NCBI GenBank assembly: GCA_029961685.1 | Contig: JARWKL010000015.1 | Coordinates: forward strand, 10,662,801-10,726,800 | Reading direction: 5' to 3' | Source of the DNA: Aristolochia californica | Taxonomy: Eukaryota; Streptophyta; Magnoliopsida; Piperales; Aristolochiaceae | Length of the DNA stretch: 64,000 bases | In this document: piece by piece, positions 12,719 to 26,726 of the stretch | How the letters are laid out: each line of letters starts with the position of its first letter | How positions within the stretch are numbered: position 1 is the first letter of the stretch | Position numbers and translations under genes: made by a program | Notes under the pieces: model-generated | What the model was told of the DNA's origin: nothing | Database searches by the model: none | What the model saw: the letters and a program-made list of their open reading frames with translations, nothing else

Positions 12719-15700
12719 TGGAATTTCCCAAACATGGATAACAAAACTTTGGAGCTCATTTTTAGTGCGTGAAATAATTTTCTCCACTTACATTCATTAT
12801 TGATTTCAAATTTTTTCGCATACATGAACTCTAAAATTTTTATTTTTTTTACGAGAAAAGTTTGGATTTGAAAAAAAAATTGAACATCCAAAATGGAAAT
12901 GCACAAATGTGGAGAGAGATAATTCCAAAAAGTATCTCTGATTTTGAAGGATAGGCAACAAGTAGGTTGTTTGGTTCTGGGGAATATCCAACCACACGTT
13001 AACTTGAGAATTTAATTTTTTCTACTCCTTAAAATTTTTGGATCATTTTGTCAGTTGCATCTTCAATATGTTTCTGGCATGCGTACCCTCTACATATAAA
13101 ACTTGTTAGGATCAATTAGAAATCTCTTTCTTATAAAATTCCACCAAGCTATTAGGTGTTGTACTAGTGGAATTTCCCAAACATGGATAACAAAACTTTG
13201 GAATTCATTTTTAGTGTGTGAAATAATTTTCTTCACTTATATTTATTATAGTTTACAAATTTTTTTGCATACATGAACTCTAAAATTTTCATTTTGTTTA
13301 CAAGAAAAGTTTGGATTTGAAAAAAAATTTAACATCCAAAATGGAAATGCACAAATGTTAAGAGAGATAATTCCAAAAAGTATCTCTGATTTTGAAGGAT
13401 AGCCAAAAAATTGGGTTTTTGGCTCTGGTAAATATCCAATCACACGTTAACTTGAGAATTTAATTTTTTCTAGTCTTTGAAATTTTTTTGATCATTAGGT
13501 CATTTGCATCTTCATCATGTTTCTGGCATGCGTACCCACCACATTTAAAACATGTTAGGATAAATTAGAAATTTCTTTCTTATAAAATTCCACCAACCTC
13601 TTAGGGGTTGTACTAGTGGAATTTTGTAAACATGGATAACAAAACTTTGGAGTAAATTTTTAGTGCGTGAAATAATTTTCTTCACTTACATTTGTTATAG
13701 TTTTCGAATTTTTTTGCATACATGAACTCTAAAATTTTCATTTCATTTACGAAAAAAGTTTGGATTTGAAAAAAAATTGAACATCCAAAATAGAAATGCA
13801 TAAATGCTGAGAGAAATAATTCCAAAAAGTATCTTTGATTTTGAAGGATAGGCAAAAGGTGGGTTGTTTGGCTTTGGAAAATATCCAACCACACGTTAAC
13901 TTGAGAATTTAATTTTTTCTACTCCTTGAAATTTTTGGATCATTAGGTGATTTGCATCTTCAACATGTTTCTGGCATGCATACGCACTACATTTAAAACA
14001 TGTTAGGATCAATTAGAAATCTCTTTCTTATAAAATTCCATCAAGCTATTAGGTTTTGTACTAGTGGAATTTCCCAAACATGGATAACAAAACTTTGGAG
14101 TTCATTTTTAGTGCGTGAAATGATTTTCTTAACTTACATTTATTATAGTTTTCAAATTTTTTTGCATACATGAACTCTAAAATTTTCATTTTGTTTACGA
14201 GAAAAGTTTCGATTTGAAAAAAAATTGATCATCCAAAATGGAAACGCTCAAATGTTGAGAGAGATAATTAAAAAAAGTATCTCTGATTTTGAAGGATAGG
14301 CAAAATGTGGGTTGTTTTGCTCTGGTAATTATCCAACCACACGTTTACTTGAAAATTTAATTTTTTCTACTCCTAGAAATTTTTGGATCATTAGGTGATT
14401 TGCATCTTCAACATGTTTCTGGTATGCAATCCCACCACATTTAATACTTGTTAGGATCAATTAGAATTCTCTTTCTTGTAAAATTCCACGAAGCTATTTG
14501 GGGTTGTATTAGTGGAATTTCTCAAACTTGGATAACAAAACATTGGAATTCATTTTTATTGAGTGAAATAATTTTCTTCACTAACATTTATTATAGTTTT
14601 CTAATTTTTTTGCAGACATGAACTCTTAAATTTTAATTTTGTTTACGAGAAAAGTTCGGATTTGAACAAAAATTGAATATCCAAAATGGAAAAGCACAAA
14701 TGCTTAGAGATATAATTCCAAATTTATCTCAGATTTTGAAGGATAGGCAAAAAGTGGGTTGTTAGGCTCTGGTACATATCCAACCACACGTTAACTTGAG
14801 AATTTAATTTCTTCTACTCCTTAAAATTTTTGGATCATTAGGTCATTTGCATCTTCAACATGTTTCGGGCATGCATACCCACCATATTTAAAACATGTTA
14901 GGATCAATTAAAAATCTCTTTCTTATAAAATTCCACCAAGCTACTAGGGGTTGTACTAGTGGAATTTCCCAAACATGGATGACAAAACTTTGGAGTTCAT
15001 TTTTAGTGCGTGAAATAACTTTTTTCACTTACATTTATTATTGTTTTCAAATTTTTTTGCATACTTGAACTCTAAAATTTTCATTTTGTTTACGGGAAAA
15101 GTTTGGATTTGAAAAAAAATTGAACATCCTAAATGGAAATGCACAAATGCTGAGAGAGATAATTCCAAAAAGTATCTCTGATTTTGAAGGATAGGCAAAA
15201 AGTGGGTTGTTTGGCTCTGGTAAATATCCAATCACACGTTAACTTGAGAATTTAATTCTTTCTACTCTTTGAATTTTTTTTTTATCATTAAGTCTTTTGA
15301 ATCTTCAACATGTTTTGGGTAAGCATACCCCCCACATTTAAAACATGTTAGGACCAATTAGAAATCTCTTTCTTATAAAATTCCACCAAGCTATTAGGGG
15401 TTGTACTAGTGGAATTTCCCAAACATGGATAACAAAACTTTGGAGTTCATTTTTAGTGCGTCAAATAATTTTCTTCACTTACATTTATTATAGTTTTCAA
15501 TTTTTTTTGCATACAAGAACTCTAAAATTTTCATTTTGTTTATGAGAAAAGTTTGTATTGGAAAAAAAATTGAATATTCAAAATGGAAATGCACTAATGC
15601 TGAGAGAGATAATTCCAAGAAGTATCTCTGATTTTGAAGGAAAGGCAAAAAGTAGGTTGTTTGGCTCTAGCAAATATCCAACCACACGTTTACTTGAGAA

Positions 15701-16149
15701 TTTAATTTTTTCTACTCCTTGAAATCTTTGGATCATTAGGTGATTTGCATCTTCAACATGTTTCTCACATGCATACCCATTACATTTCAAACATGTTAGG
15801 ATCAATTAGAAATCTCTTTCTAATAAAATTCCACCAAGCCATTAGGGGTTGTACTAGTGGACTTTCCCAAATATGGATAGTAAAACTTTGGAGTTCATTT
15901 TTGCGTGAAATTAGTTTTTCCACTTACATTTATTATTGTTTTGAATTTTTTTTGCATACATGAACTCTAAAATTTTCATTTTGCTTACGAAAAAAGTTTG
16001 GATTTGAAAAAAAATTGAACATCCAAAATGAAATGCACAAAGGCTGAGAGAGATAATTCCAAAAAGTATCTATGATTTTGAAGGGTAAGCAAAAAGTGGG
16101 TTGTTCGGCACTGGTAAATATCCAACCACACGTTAACTTGAGAATTTAA

Positions 16150-19100
16150 ATTTTGCTACTCCTTGAAATTTTTGGATCATTAGGTGATTTGCATCTTCAA
16201 CATGTTTCTGGCACGCATACCCACCATATTTAAAACATGTTAGGATCAATTAGAAATCTCTTTCTTGTAAAATTGAACCAAGCTATAAGGTGTTGTACTA
16301 GTTGAATTTCCCAAACATGGATAACAAAAATTTGAAGTTTATTTTTAGTGCGTGAAATAATTTTCTTCACTTACATTTATTATAGTTTTCAATTTTTTTT
16401 GCATACATGAACTCTAAAATTTTCATATTGTTTACGAGAAAAGTCTGGATTCGAAAAAATATTGAATATCCTAAATGGAATTGCATATATGCTGAGAGAG
16501 ATAATTCCAAGAAGTATCTCTGATTTTGAAAGATAGGAAAAAAGTGCGTTGTTTGGCTCTAAAAAATATCCAACCACACGTTAACTTGAGAATTTAATTT
16601 TTTCAACTCCTTGAAATTTTTGGATCAGTAGGTCATTTGCATCTTCAACATGTTTCTAGCATGCATACCCACCACATTTAAAACATATTAGGATCAAATA
16701 GAAATCTCTTTCTTACAAAATTCCACCAAGCTATTAAGGGTTGTACTAGTGGAATTTTCCAAACATGGATAACAAAACTTTGAAGTTTATTTTTAGTGCG
16801 TGAAATAATTTTCTTCACTTACATTTATTGTAGTTTTCATTTTTTTTTGCATACATGAACTCTAAAATTTTCATTTTGTTTACAAGAAAAGTTTGGATTT
16901 GAGAAAAAAATTGAATATTCAAAATGGAAATGAACAAATGCTGAGAGACATAATTCCAAGAAGTATCTCTGATTTTGAAGGATAGGCAAAAAGTGGGTTG
17001 TTTGGCTCTAGTAAATATCCAACCACACGTTTACTTGAGAATTTAATTTTTTCTATTCCTTGAAATTTTTGGATCATTAGGTGATTTGCATCTTCAACAT
17101 GTTTCAGGCATGCATACCCACCACATTTAAAACATGTTAGGATAAATTTGAAATTTTTTTCTTTAAAATTCCACCAAGCTATTAGGGTTTGTACTAGTGG
17201 AATTTCCCAAACATGGATAACAAAACTTTGGAGTTCATTTTTAGTGCGTGAAATAATTTTCTTCACTTACATTTATTATAGTTTTGAAATTTTTTTGCTT
17301 ACATGAACTCTAAAATTTTAATTTTTTCTAAGAGAAAAGTTTGGATTTGTAAAAAAATTGAACATCCAAAATGGAAATACACAAATACTGAGAGAGATAA
17401 TTCCAAAAAGTATCTTTGATTTTGAAGGATAGCCAAAAAAGTGGGTTGTTTGGCTCTCGTGAATTTCCAATCACACGTTAACTTGAGAATTAATTTATTC
17501 TACTCTTTGAAATGGTTTTGATCATTAGGTCATTTGCATCTTCAACATGTTTCTGGCATGCATACCCACCACATTTAAAACCTGTGAGGATCAATTAGAA
17601 ATCTCTTTCTTATAAAATTCCACCATTCTATTAGGGGTTGTACTCGTGGAATTTCCTAAACAAGGATAACAAAACTTTGGAGTTCATTTTTATTGCTTGA
17701 AATAATTTTCTTCACTTACATTTATTATAGTTTTCAAATTTTTTGGCATACATGAACTCGAAAATTTTCATTTTGTTTACGTGAAAAGTTTGGATTTGAA
17801 AAAAAATTGAACATCCAAAATTGAAATTCACAAATACTGAGAGAGATAATTCAAAAAACTATCTCTGATTTTGAAGGATAGGCAAAAAGTGGGTTGTTTG
17901 GCTCTGGTAAATATCAAACCACACGTTTACTTGAGAATTTAATTTTTTCTACTCGAAATTTTTGGATCATTAGGTGATTTGCTTCTTCAACATGTTTCTG
18001 GCATGCATACCCACCACATTTAAAACTTGTTAGGATCAAATAGAATTCTTTTTCTTATAAAATTCCACCAAGCTATTAGAGGTTGTTTTAAAGGAATTTC
18101 TCAAACAAGGATAACAAAACAATGGAGTTCATTTTTAGTTAGTGAAATAATTTTCTTCACTTACATTTATTATAGTTTTCAAATTTTCTTGCATACATGA
18201 ACTCTAAAATTTCATTTTGTTTACGAGAAAAGTTTGGATTTGAAAAAAATTGAATATCCAAAATGGAAAAGCACAAATGCTGAGAGATATAATTCCAAAA
18301 AGTATCTCTGATTTTGAAGGATAGGCAAAAAGTTGGTTGTTTGGCTCTGGTAAATATCCAACCACACGTTAACTTGAAAATTTAATTTTTTCTACTCCAA
18401 ATTTTTGGATCATTAGGTCATTTTTATCTTCAACATGTTTCTGGCATGCCTACCCACCACATTTAAAACATGTTAGGATCAATTAGAAATCTATTTCTTA
18501 GAAAATTCCACCAAGCTATTAGAGGTTGTACTAGTGGAATTTCCCAAACATTGTTAACAAAACATTGGAGTTCATTTTTAGTTCGTAAATAATTTTCTTC
18601 ACTTACATTTATTATAGTTTTAAATTTTTTTGCATACGTGAACTCTAAAATTTTCATTTTGTTTACAAGAAAAGTTTGGATTTGAAAAAAAAATGGACAT
18701 CCGAAATGGAAATACAAAAATGCTGTGAGAGATAATTCCAAAAAGTATCCCTGATTTTGAAGGATAGGCAAAAAGTGGGTTGTACTAGTGGAATTTACCA
18801 AACATGGATGACAAAACTTTGGAGTTCATTTTTAGTGCGTGAAATAATTTTCTTCGCTTACATTTATTATAGTTTTCAATTTTTTTTGCATACATGAACA
18901 CTAAAGTTTTAATTTTTTTACGAGATAAGTTTGGATTTGAAAAAAAATTGAATATCCAAAATGGAAATGCACAAATGCTGAAAGAGTTAATTCCAAAAAG
19001 TGTCTCTGATTTTTAAGGATAGGCAAAAAGTGGGTTCTTTGTGTCTGGTAAATATCCAACCACACGTTAACTTGAGAATTTAATTTTTCTACTCCATGAA

Positions 19101-19530
19101 ATTTTTGGACCATAGGTCATTTGCATCTTCAACATGTTTATGGCATTCATACCCACGACATTTAAAACATGTTAGGATCAATTAGAAATCTTTTTCTTAT
19201 AAAATTCCACCAAGCTATTAGGGGTTGTACTAGTGGAATTTCCAACACATGGATAACAAAACTTTGGAGTTCATTTTTTGTGCCTGAAATAATTTTATTC
19301 ACTTACATTTATTATAGTTTTCAATTTTTTTTGCATACTTGAACTCTAAAATTATAATTTTGTTTATAAGAAAAGTTTGAATTTGAAAAAAAATTAAACA
19401 TCCAAAATGGAAATGCGCAAATGCTGAAAGAGATAATTCCAAAAAGTATTTCTTATTTTGAAGGATAGGCAAAAAGTGGGTTGTTTGGCTCTGGTAAATA
19501 TCCAACCACACGTTAACTTGAGAATTTAAA
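16150..19530. repeat. Higher-order repeat, left copy (~3.38 kb)
   Basis: This run of units is repeated in the same order by 19,531-23,335. Shared rare variants fix the alignment. AATTGAACCAAGC and GATTCGAAAAAATAT occur at a 3,380-bp offset. AATAATATCC-type changes are followed by the GATAAATTTGAAATTT pair (17,151 and 20,513), CTGTGAGGATC with CCATTCTATTAGG at a 3,372-bp offset, AAAACAATGGAG at 3,375 bp, and ATTTCTTAGA.AATTCC at 3,380 bp. After the 194-bp-deleted unit the offset becomes 3,831 bp, because the right copy has one additional monomer. Outside these limits the one-to-one match of rare variants stops. Confidence 0.8.
18535..18788. repeat. Truncated A unit, ~194-bp deletion (left HOR copy)
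   Basis: Landmark spacing is 254 bp. The sequence passes from GGCAAAAAGTGGGTTGT straight into ACTAGTGG. GGGTTGT occurs in two places in a normal unit (GTGGGTTGTTTGG and AGGGGTTGTACTAG), so the deletion fits recombination between these 7-bp repeats. The same junction is at about 22,613, offset 3,831 bp. Confidence 0.88.
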
Positions 19531-22500
19531 ATTTTCTTCTCCTTGAAATTTTTGGATCATTAGGTGATTTGCATCTTCAACATGTTTCTGGCATGCATAC
19601 CCACCACATTTAAAACATGTTAGGATCAAGTAGAAATCTCTTTCTTATAAAATTGAACCAAGCTATTAGGGGTTGTACTAGTGGAATTTCCCAAACATGT
19701 ATAACAAAACTTTGAAGTTTATTTTTAGTGCGTGAAATAATTTTCTTCACTTACATTTATTATAGTTTTCAATTTTTTTTGCATACATGTACTCTGAAAT
19801 TTTCATTTTGTTTACGAGAAAAGTTTGGATTCGAAAAAATATGGAATATCCTAAATGGAAATGCACATTTACTGAGAGAGATAATTCCAAGAAGTATCTC
19901 TGATTTTGAAGGATAGGAAAAAAGTGCGTTGTTTGGCTCTAGTAAATATCCAACCACACGTTAACTTGAGAATTTAATTTTTTCTACTCCTTGAAATTTT
20001 TGGATCATTAGGTCATTTGCATCTTCAACATGTTTCTGGCATGCATACCCACCACATTGAAAACATGTTAGGATCAAATAGAAATCTCTTTCTTATAAAA
20101 TTCCACCAATCTATTAAGGGTTGTACCAGTGGAATTTTCCAAACATGGATAACAAAACATTGGAGTTCATTTGTAGTGCGTGAAATAATTTTTTTCACTT
20201 AAATTTATTATAGTTTTCAATTTTTTTTCAAACATGAACTCTAAAATTTACATTTTGTGTACGAGAAAAGTTTGGATTTGAAAAAAAAAATATTCAAAAT
20301 GGAAATGCACAAATGCTGAGAGAGATAATTCCAAGAAGTATCTCTGATTTTGAAGGAAAAGCAAAAACTGGGTTGTTTGGCTCTAGTAAATATCCAACCA
20401 CATGTTTACTTGAGAATTTAATTTTTTCTACTCGAAATTTTTGGATCATTAGGTGATTTGAATCTTCAACATGTTTGTGGCATGCATACCCACCACATTT
20501 AAAACAAGTTGGGATAAATTTGAAATTTCTTTCTTATAAAATTCCACCAAGCTATTAGGGTTTGTACTAGTGGAATTTCCCAAACATGTATAACAAAACT
20601 TTGGAGTTCATTTTTAGTGCGTGAAATAATTTTCTTCACATACATTTATTATAGTTTTCAATTTTTTTTGCATACATGAACTCTAAAATTTTCATTTTGT
20701 CTAAAAGAAAAGTTTGGATTTGTAAAAAAATTGAATATCCAAAATGGAAATGCACAAATGCTGAGAGAGATAATTCCAAAAAGTATCTCAGATTTTGAAG
20801 GATAGCCAAAAAGTGGGTTGTTTGGCTCTGGTGAATATCCAATCACACGTTAACTTGAGAATTAATTTATTCTACTCTTTGAAATTTTTTTCATCATTAG
20901 GTCATTTGCATCTTCAACATGTTTCTGGCATGCATACCCACCACATTTAATACCTGTGAGGATCAATTAGAAATCTCTTTCTTATAAAATTCTTCCATTC
21001 TATTAGGGGTTGTACTCGTGGAATTTCCTAAACATGGATAACAAAACTTTGGAGTTTATTTTTAGTGCGTGAAATAATTTTCTTCACTTACATTTATTAT
21101 AGTTTTCAATTTTTTTTGCATACATGAACTCGAAAATTTTCATTTTGTTTACGTGAAAATTTTGGATTTGAAAAAAAATTGAACAACCAAGATTGAAATT
21201 CACAAATGCTGAGAGAGATAATTCAAAAAACTATCTCTGATTTTGAAGGATAGGCAAAAAGTGGGTTGTTTGGCTCAGGTAAATATCAAACCACACGTTT
21301 ACTTGAGAATTTAATTTTTTCTGCTCCTTGAAATTTTTGGATCATTAGATGATTTGCTTCTTCAACATATTTCTGGCATGCATACCCACCACATTTAAAA
21401 CTTGTTAGGATCAATTAGAATTCTCTTTCTTATAAAATTCCAACAAGCTATTAGAGGTTGTATTAGAAGAATTTCTCAAACAGGGAGAACAAAACAATGG
21501 AGTTCATTTTTAGTGAGTGAAATAATTTTCTTCACTTATATTTATTATAGTTTTCAAATTTTTTTGCAAACATGAACTCTAAAATTTTCATTTTGTTTAC
21601 GAGAAAAGTTTGCATTTCAAAAAATATTGAATATTCAAAATGGAAAAGCACAAATGCTGAGAGATATATTTCCAAAAAATATCTCTGATTTTGCAGGATA
21701 GGCAAAAAGTTGGTTGTTTGGCTTTGGTAAATATCCAACTACACGTTAACTTGAGAATTTAATTTTTTCTACTCCTTGAAAATTTTGGATTATTAGGTCA
21801 TTTGCATCTTCAACACGTTTCTGGCATGCCTACCCACCACATTTAAAACATGTTAGGATTAATTAGATATCTATTTCTTAGACAATTCCACCAAGCTATT
21901 ACAGGTTGTACTAGTGGAAATTCCCAAACATGGATAACAAAACTTTGGAGATCATTTTTAGTGCGTGAAATAATTTTATTCACTTACATTTATTATAGTT
22001 TTCCAATTTTTTTGCATACATGAACTTTAAAATTTCCATTTTGTTTACGAGAAAAGTTTGGATTTGAAAAATAATTGAACATCCAAAATGGAAATGCTCA
22101 AATTCTGAGAGAGATAATTCCAAAAAGTATCTCTGATTTTGAAGGATAGGCAAAGAGTGGGTTGTTTGGCTTTGGTAAATATCAGACCCCACGTTAACTC
22201 GAGAATTTAATTTTTTCTCCTCCTTGAAATTTTTTGATCATTAGGTCATTTGCAACTTCAACATTTTTCTGGCATCTAGACCCACCATATTTAAAACATG
22301 TTAGGATCAATTAGAAATCTCTTTCTTATAAAATTCCACCAAGCTAGTAGGTGTTGAACTAGTGGAATTTCCCAACCATTGATAACAAAACATTGGAGTT
22401 CATTTTTAGTTCGTGAAATAATATTCTTCACTTACATTTATTATAGTTTTCAAAAATTTTTGCATACGTGAACTTTCAAATTTTCATTTTGTTTACGAGA

Positions 22501-23335
22501 AAAGTTTTAAATTTGAAAAAAAATTGAACATCCAAAATGGAAATGCCCAAATGCTGAGAGAGATAATTCCCAAAAGTATCTCTGATGTTGAAGGATAGGC
22601 AAAAAATGGGTTGAACTAGTGGAATTTCCCAAACATGGATGACAAAACTTTGGAGTTCATTTTTAGTGCATGAAATAATTTTCTTCACTAACATTTATTA
22701 TAGTTTTCAAATTTTTTTGCATACATGAACACTAATGTTTTAATTTTTTTTACGAGAAAAGTTTGGATTTGAAAAAAACTTGAATATCCAAAATGGAAAT
22801 GCACAAATGCTTAAGAGTTAATTCCAAAAAGTGTCTCTGATTTTTATGGATAGGCAAAAAGTGGGTTGTTTGCCTCTGGTAAATATCCAACCACACGTTA
22901 ACTTGAGAATTTAATTTTTCTACACCTTGAAATTTTTGGACCATAGGTCATTTGCATCTTCAACATGTTTTTGGCATTCATACCCACGACATTTAAAACA
23001 TGTTAGGATCAATTAGAAATCTCTTTCTTATAAAATTCCACAAAGCTATTAGGGGTTGTACTAGTAGAATTTCCCACACATGGATAACAAAACTTTCGAG
23101 TTCATTTTTTGTGCGTGAAAATTTTATTCACTTACATTTATTATAGTTTTCAAATTTTTTTGCATACTTGAACTCTAAAATTTTAATTTTGTTTATGAGA
23201 AAAGTTTGGATTTGAAAAAAAATTGAACATCCAAAATGGAAATGCACAAATGCTGAGAGAGATAATTCCAAAAAGTATCTCTTATTTTGAAGGAATGGCA
23301 AAAACTGGGTTGTTTGGCTCTGGTAAATATCCAAC
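19531..23335. repeat. Higher-order repeat, right copy (~3.8 kb)
   Basis: Partner of 16,150-19,530. It matches variant for variant, including the truncated unit at 22,363-22,619 and the rare strings GAGTTAATTCC, GTGTCTCTGATTTTT, GGACCATAGGTC and CATACCCACGAC. It carries one extra full monomer (about 21,914-22,362). The copies are diverged enough (several percent by eye) that the duplication is not very recent. The block ends at about 23,335, where the next segment no longer tracks the left copy. Confidence 0.8.
22363..22619. repeat. Truncated A unit, ~191-bp deletion (right HOR copy)
   Basis: Landmark spacing is 257 bp, and the junction GGGTTGAACTAGTGG sits at the same place as in 18,535-18,788. 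It carries GTTGAACTAG, a variant also seen at the preceding landmark (22362). The two truncated units most likely descend from one deletion that was then copied with the larger block. Confidence 0.88.
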
Positions 23336-25829
23336 CACACGTTAAATTGAGAATTTATTTTTTTCTACTCCTTGAAATAATTGGATCATTAGGTTATTTG
23401 CATCTTCAACATGTTTCTGGCATGCACACCCACCAAATTTAAAATATTTTAGGATCAATTAGAAATCTCTTTCTTTCAAAATTCCACAAAGCTATTAGGG
23501 TTTGTACTAGTGGACTTTCCAAAACATGGATAACATAACTTTGGAGTTAAATTTTAGTGCGTGAAATAATTTTCTTCACTTACATTTATTATTGTTTTCA
23601 AATTTTTTGCATACATGAACTCAATATTTTCATTTTGTTTACGAGAAAAGTTTGGATTTGAAAAAAAATTGTAAATCCAAAATGGAAATGCACAAATGAT
23701 GAGAGAGATAATTCCAAAAAGTATCTCTGATTTTGAAGGATAGGAAAAAGTGGGTTGTTAGGCTTTGGTAAATATCCAACCACACGTTAACTTGAGAATT
23801 TAATTTTTTCTACTCCTAGATATTTTTGGACCATTAGGTCATTTGCATATTAAACATGTTTCTAGCATGAATACCCATGACATTTAAAACATATTAGGAT
23901 CAATTAGAAATCTCTTTCTTATAAAATTCCACCAAGCTATTAGGGGTTGTACTAGTGGAATTTCGCCAACATGGATAACAAAACTTTGGAGTACTTTTTT
24001 AGTGTGTGAAATAATTTTCTTCACTTACATTTATTATAGTTTTCAAATTTTTTTGCATACATGAACTCTAAAATTTTCATTTTGTTTACGAGAAAAGTTT
24101 GGATTTGAAAAAAAATTGAACGTCCAAAATGGAAATGCACAATTGCTAAGAGACATAATTTCAAAAAGTATCTCTTATTTGGAAGGATAGGCAAAAAGTA
24201 GGTTGTTTTGCTCTGGTAAATATCCAACCACAAGTTAACTTGAGAATTTAATTTTTTCTACTCCTTGAAATTTTTGGATCATTAGGAGGTTTGCATCTTC
24301 AACATGTTTCTAGCATGCATACCCACCACATTTCGAACATGTTAAGATCAATTAGAAATCTCTTTCTTATAAAATTCCACCAAGCTATTAGGGGTTGTCC
24401 TAGTGGAATTTCCCAAACATGGATAACAAAACTTTTGAGTTCATTTTTAGAGCGTGAAATAACTTTCTTCTCGTGCATTTATTATAGTTTTCAATTTTTT
24501 ATGCATACTTGAACTCTAAAATTTTTATTTTGTTTACGAGAAAAGTTTGGATTTGAAAAAAAATTGAATATCCAAAATGGAAATGGAAAAATGCTGAGAG
24601 AGATAATTCCAAAAAAGTATCTATGATTTTTGAAGGATAGACAAAAAGTGGGTTGTTGGGTTCTAGTAAATATCCAACCACATGTTAACTTGAAAATTTA
24701 ATTTTTTCGACTCCTTGAAATTTTTGGATTATTAGGTCATTTGTATCTTCAACATGTTTCTGGCATGCATACCCACCACATTTAAAACATGTTAGGATCA
24801 ATTAGAAATCTCTTTCGTATAAAATTCCACCAAGCTATTAGGGGCTGTACTAGTGGAATTTCATAAACATGGATAACAAAACTTTCGAGTTCATTTTAAG
24901 TGCGTGAAATAATTTTCTTCACTTACATTTATTATTGTTTTCAATTTTTTTTGCATACATGAGGTCTAAAATTTTCATTTTATTTATGAGAAAAGTTTGG
25001 ATTTGAAAAAAAATTGTACATCCAAAATGCAAATGCTGAGAAATATAATTCAGAAAAGTATCTCTGATTTTGAATGATAGGGAGAAAGTGGGTTGTTTAG
25101 CTCTGGTTAATATCCAATCACACAATAACTTGAGAATTTAATTTTTTCTAATCTTTGAAATTTTTTTGATCATTTGCATCTTCAACATGTTTCTGGCATG
25201 CATACCCACCACATTTAAAACATGTTAGCATCAATTCGAACTCTCTTTCTTATAAAATTCCACCAAGCTATTAGGGGTTGTACTAGTGGAATTTCCCAAA
25301 CATGGATAACAAAACTTTGGAGTTCATTTTTAGTGCGTGAAATAATTTTCTTCACTTACATTTATTATAGTTTTTAAATTTTTTTGCAAATATGATCTCT
25401 AAAATTTTCATTTTGTTTACGAGAAAAGTTTGGATTTGAAAAAAAAATTGAACATCCAAAATGACAATGCACAAATGCTGAGAGAGATCATTCCTAAAAG
25501 TTTCTCTGATTTTGAAGGATAGGCAAAAAGTGGGTTGTTTGGCTCTGGTAAATATCCAACCACACGATAACATGAGAATTTAATTATTTCTTCTCCTTGA
25601 AAAGTTTGGATCATTAGGTGGTTTGCATCTTCAACAAGTTTCTGGCATCAATACCCACCACCGTTAAAACATATTAGGATCAATTAGAAATCTCATCCTT
25701 ATATAATTCCACCAAGCTGTTAGGGGTTGTACTAGTGGACTTTCCCAAACATGGAAAACAAAACTTTGGAGTTCATTTTTAGTGCGTGAAATAATTTTCT
25801 TTACTTACATTTATTATATTTTTCAAATT

Positions 25830-26330
25830 TCTTTTCACACATGAACTCAAAAATTTACATTTTGTTTACGAGAAAAGTTTGGATTTGAAAAAATTTGAAC
25901 ATCCAAAATGGAAATGCACAAATTCATTGAGAGATAATTCAGAAAAGTATCTCTGATTTTAAAGGATAGGCAAAAAGTGGCTTGTTTGGCTCTGGTAAAT
26001 ATCCAACCACACGTTAACTTGAGAATTTAATTTTTTCTACTCCTTGACATTTTTTGGATCATTAGGTCATTTGGATCTTCAACATGTTTCTGGCATGCAA
26101 ACCCACGACATTTAAAACATGTTAGGATCAATTAGAACTCTTTTTCTTATAAAATTTTACCAAGCTATTGGGGGTTGTACAAGTGGAATTTCCCAAACAT
26201 GGATAACAATACTTTGGAGTACATTTTTAGGGCGTGAAATAATTTTCTTCACTTACATTTATTATAGTTTTCAAATTTTTTTGCATACAAGAACTCTCAA
26301 ATTTGCATTTTGTTAACGAGAAAATTTTGG
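25830..26330. repeat. Two-monomer duplication, left copy
   Basis: This segment matches 26,727-27,227 at an offset of 897 bp (two monomers) with only about ten to fifteen differences seen by eye (about 97%). Shared rare marks are AAATTCATTGAGAG, AAAAGTGGCTTG, CTCCTTGACATTTTTTGG, GCATGCAAACCCACGAC, CTATTGGGGGTTGTACAAG and TAGGGCGTGAAAT. Neighbouring monomers are clearly less alike. Confidence 0.87.
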
Positions 26331-26726
26331 ATTTGAAAAAAAATTGAACATCCAAAATGGAAATGAACAAATGCTGAGAGAGATAAATCCAAAAAGTATC
26401 TCTGATATGGAAGCATAGGCAAAAAGTGGGTAGTTTGGCTTTGGTAAATATCCAACCTCACATTAACTTGAGAACTTAATTTTTTCTACTCCTTGAAATT
26501 TTTGGATAATTAGGTCATTTGCATCTTCAACATGTTTCTGACATGCATACCCACGACATTTGAAACATGTTAGGATCAATTAAAAATCTCTTTTTTATAA
26601 AATTCCACCAAGCTAATAGGGGTTGTGCTAGTGGAATTTCCCAAACATGGATAACAAAACTTTGGAGTTCATTTTTAGTGCGTGAAATAATTTTCTTCAC
26701 TTACATTTATTATAGTTTTCAAATTT

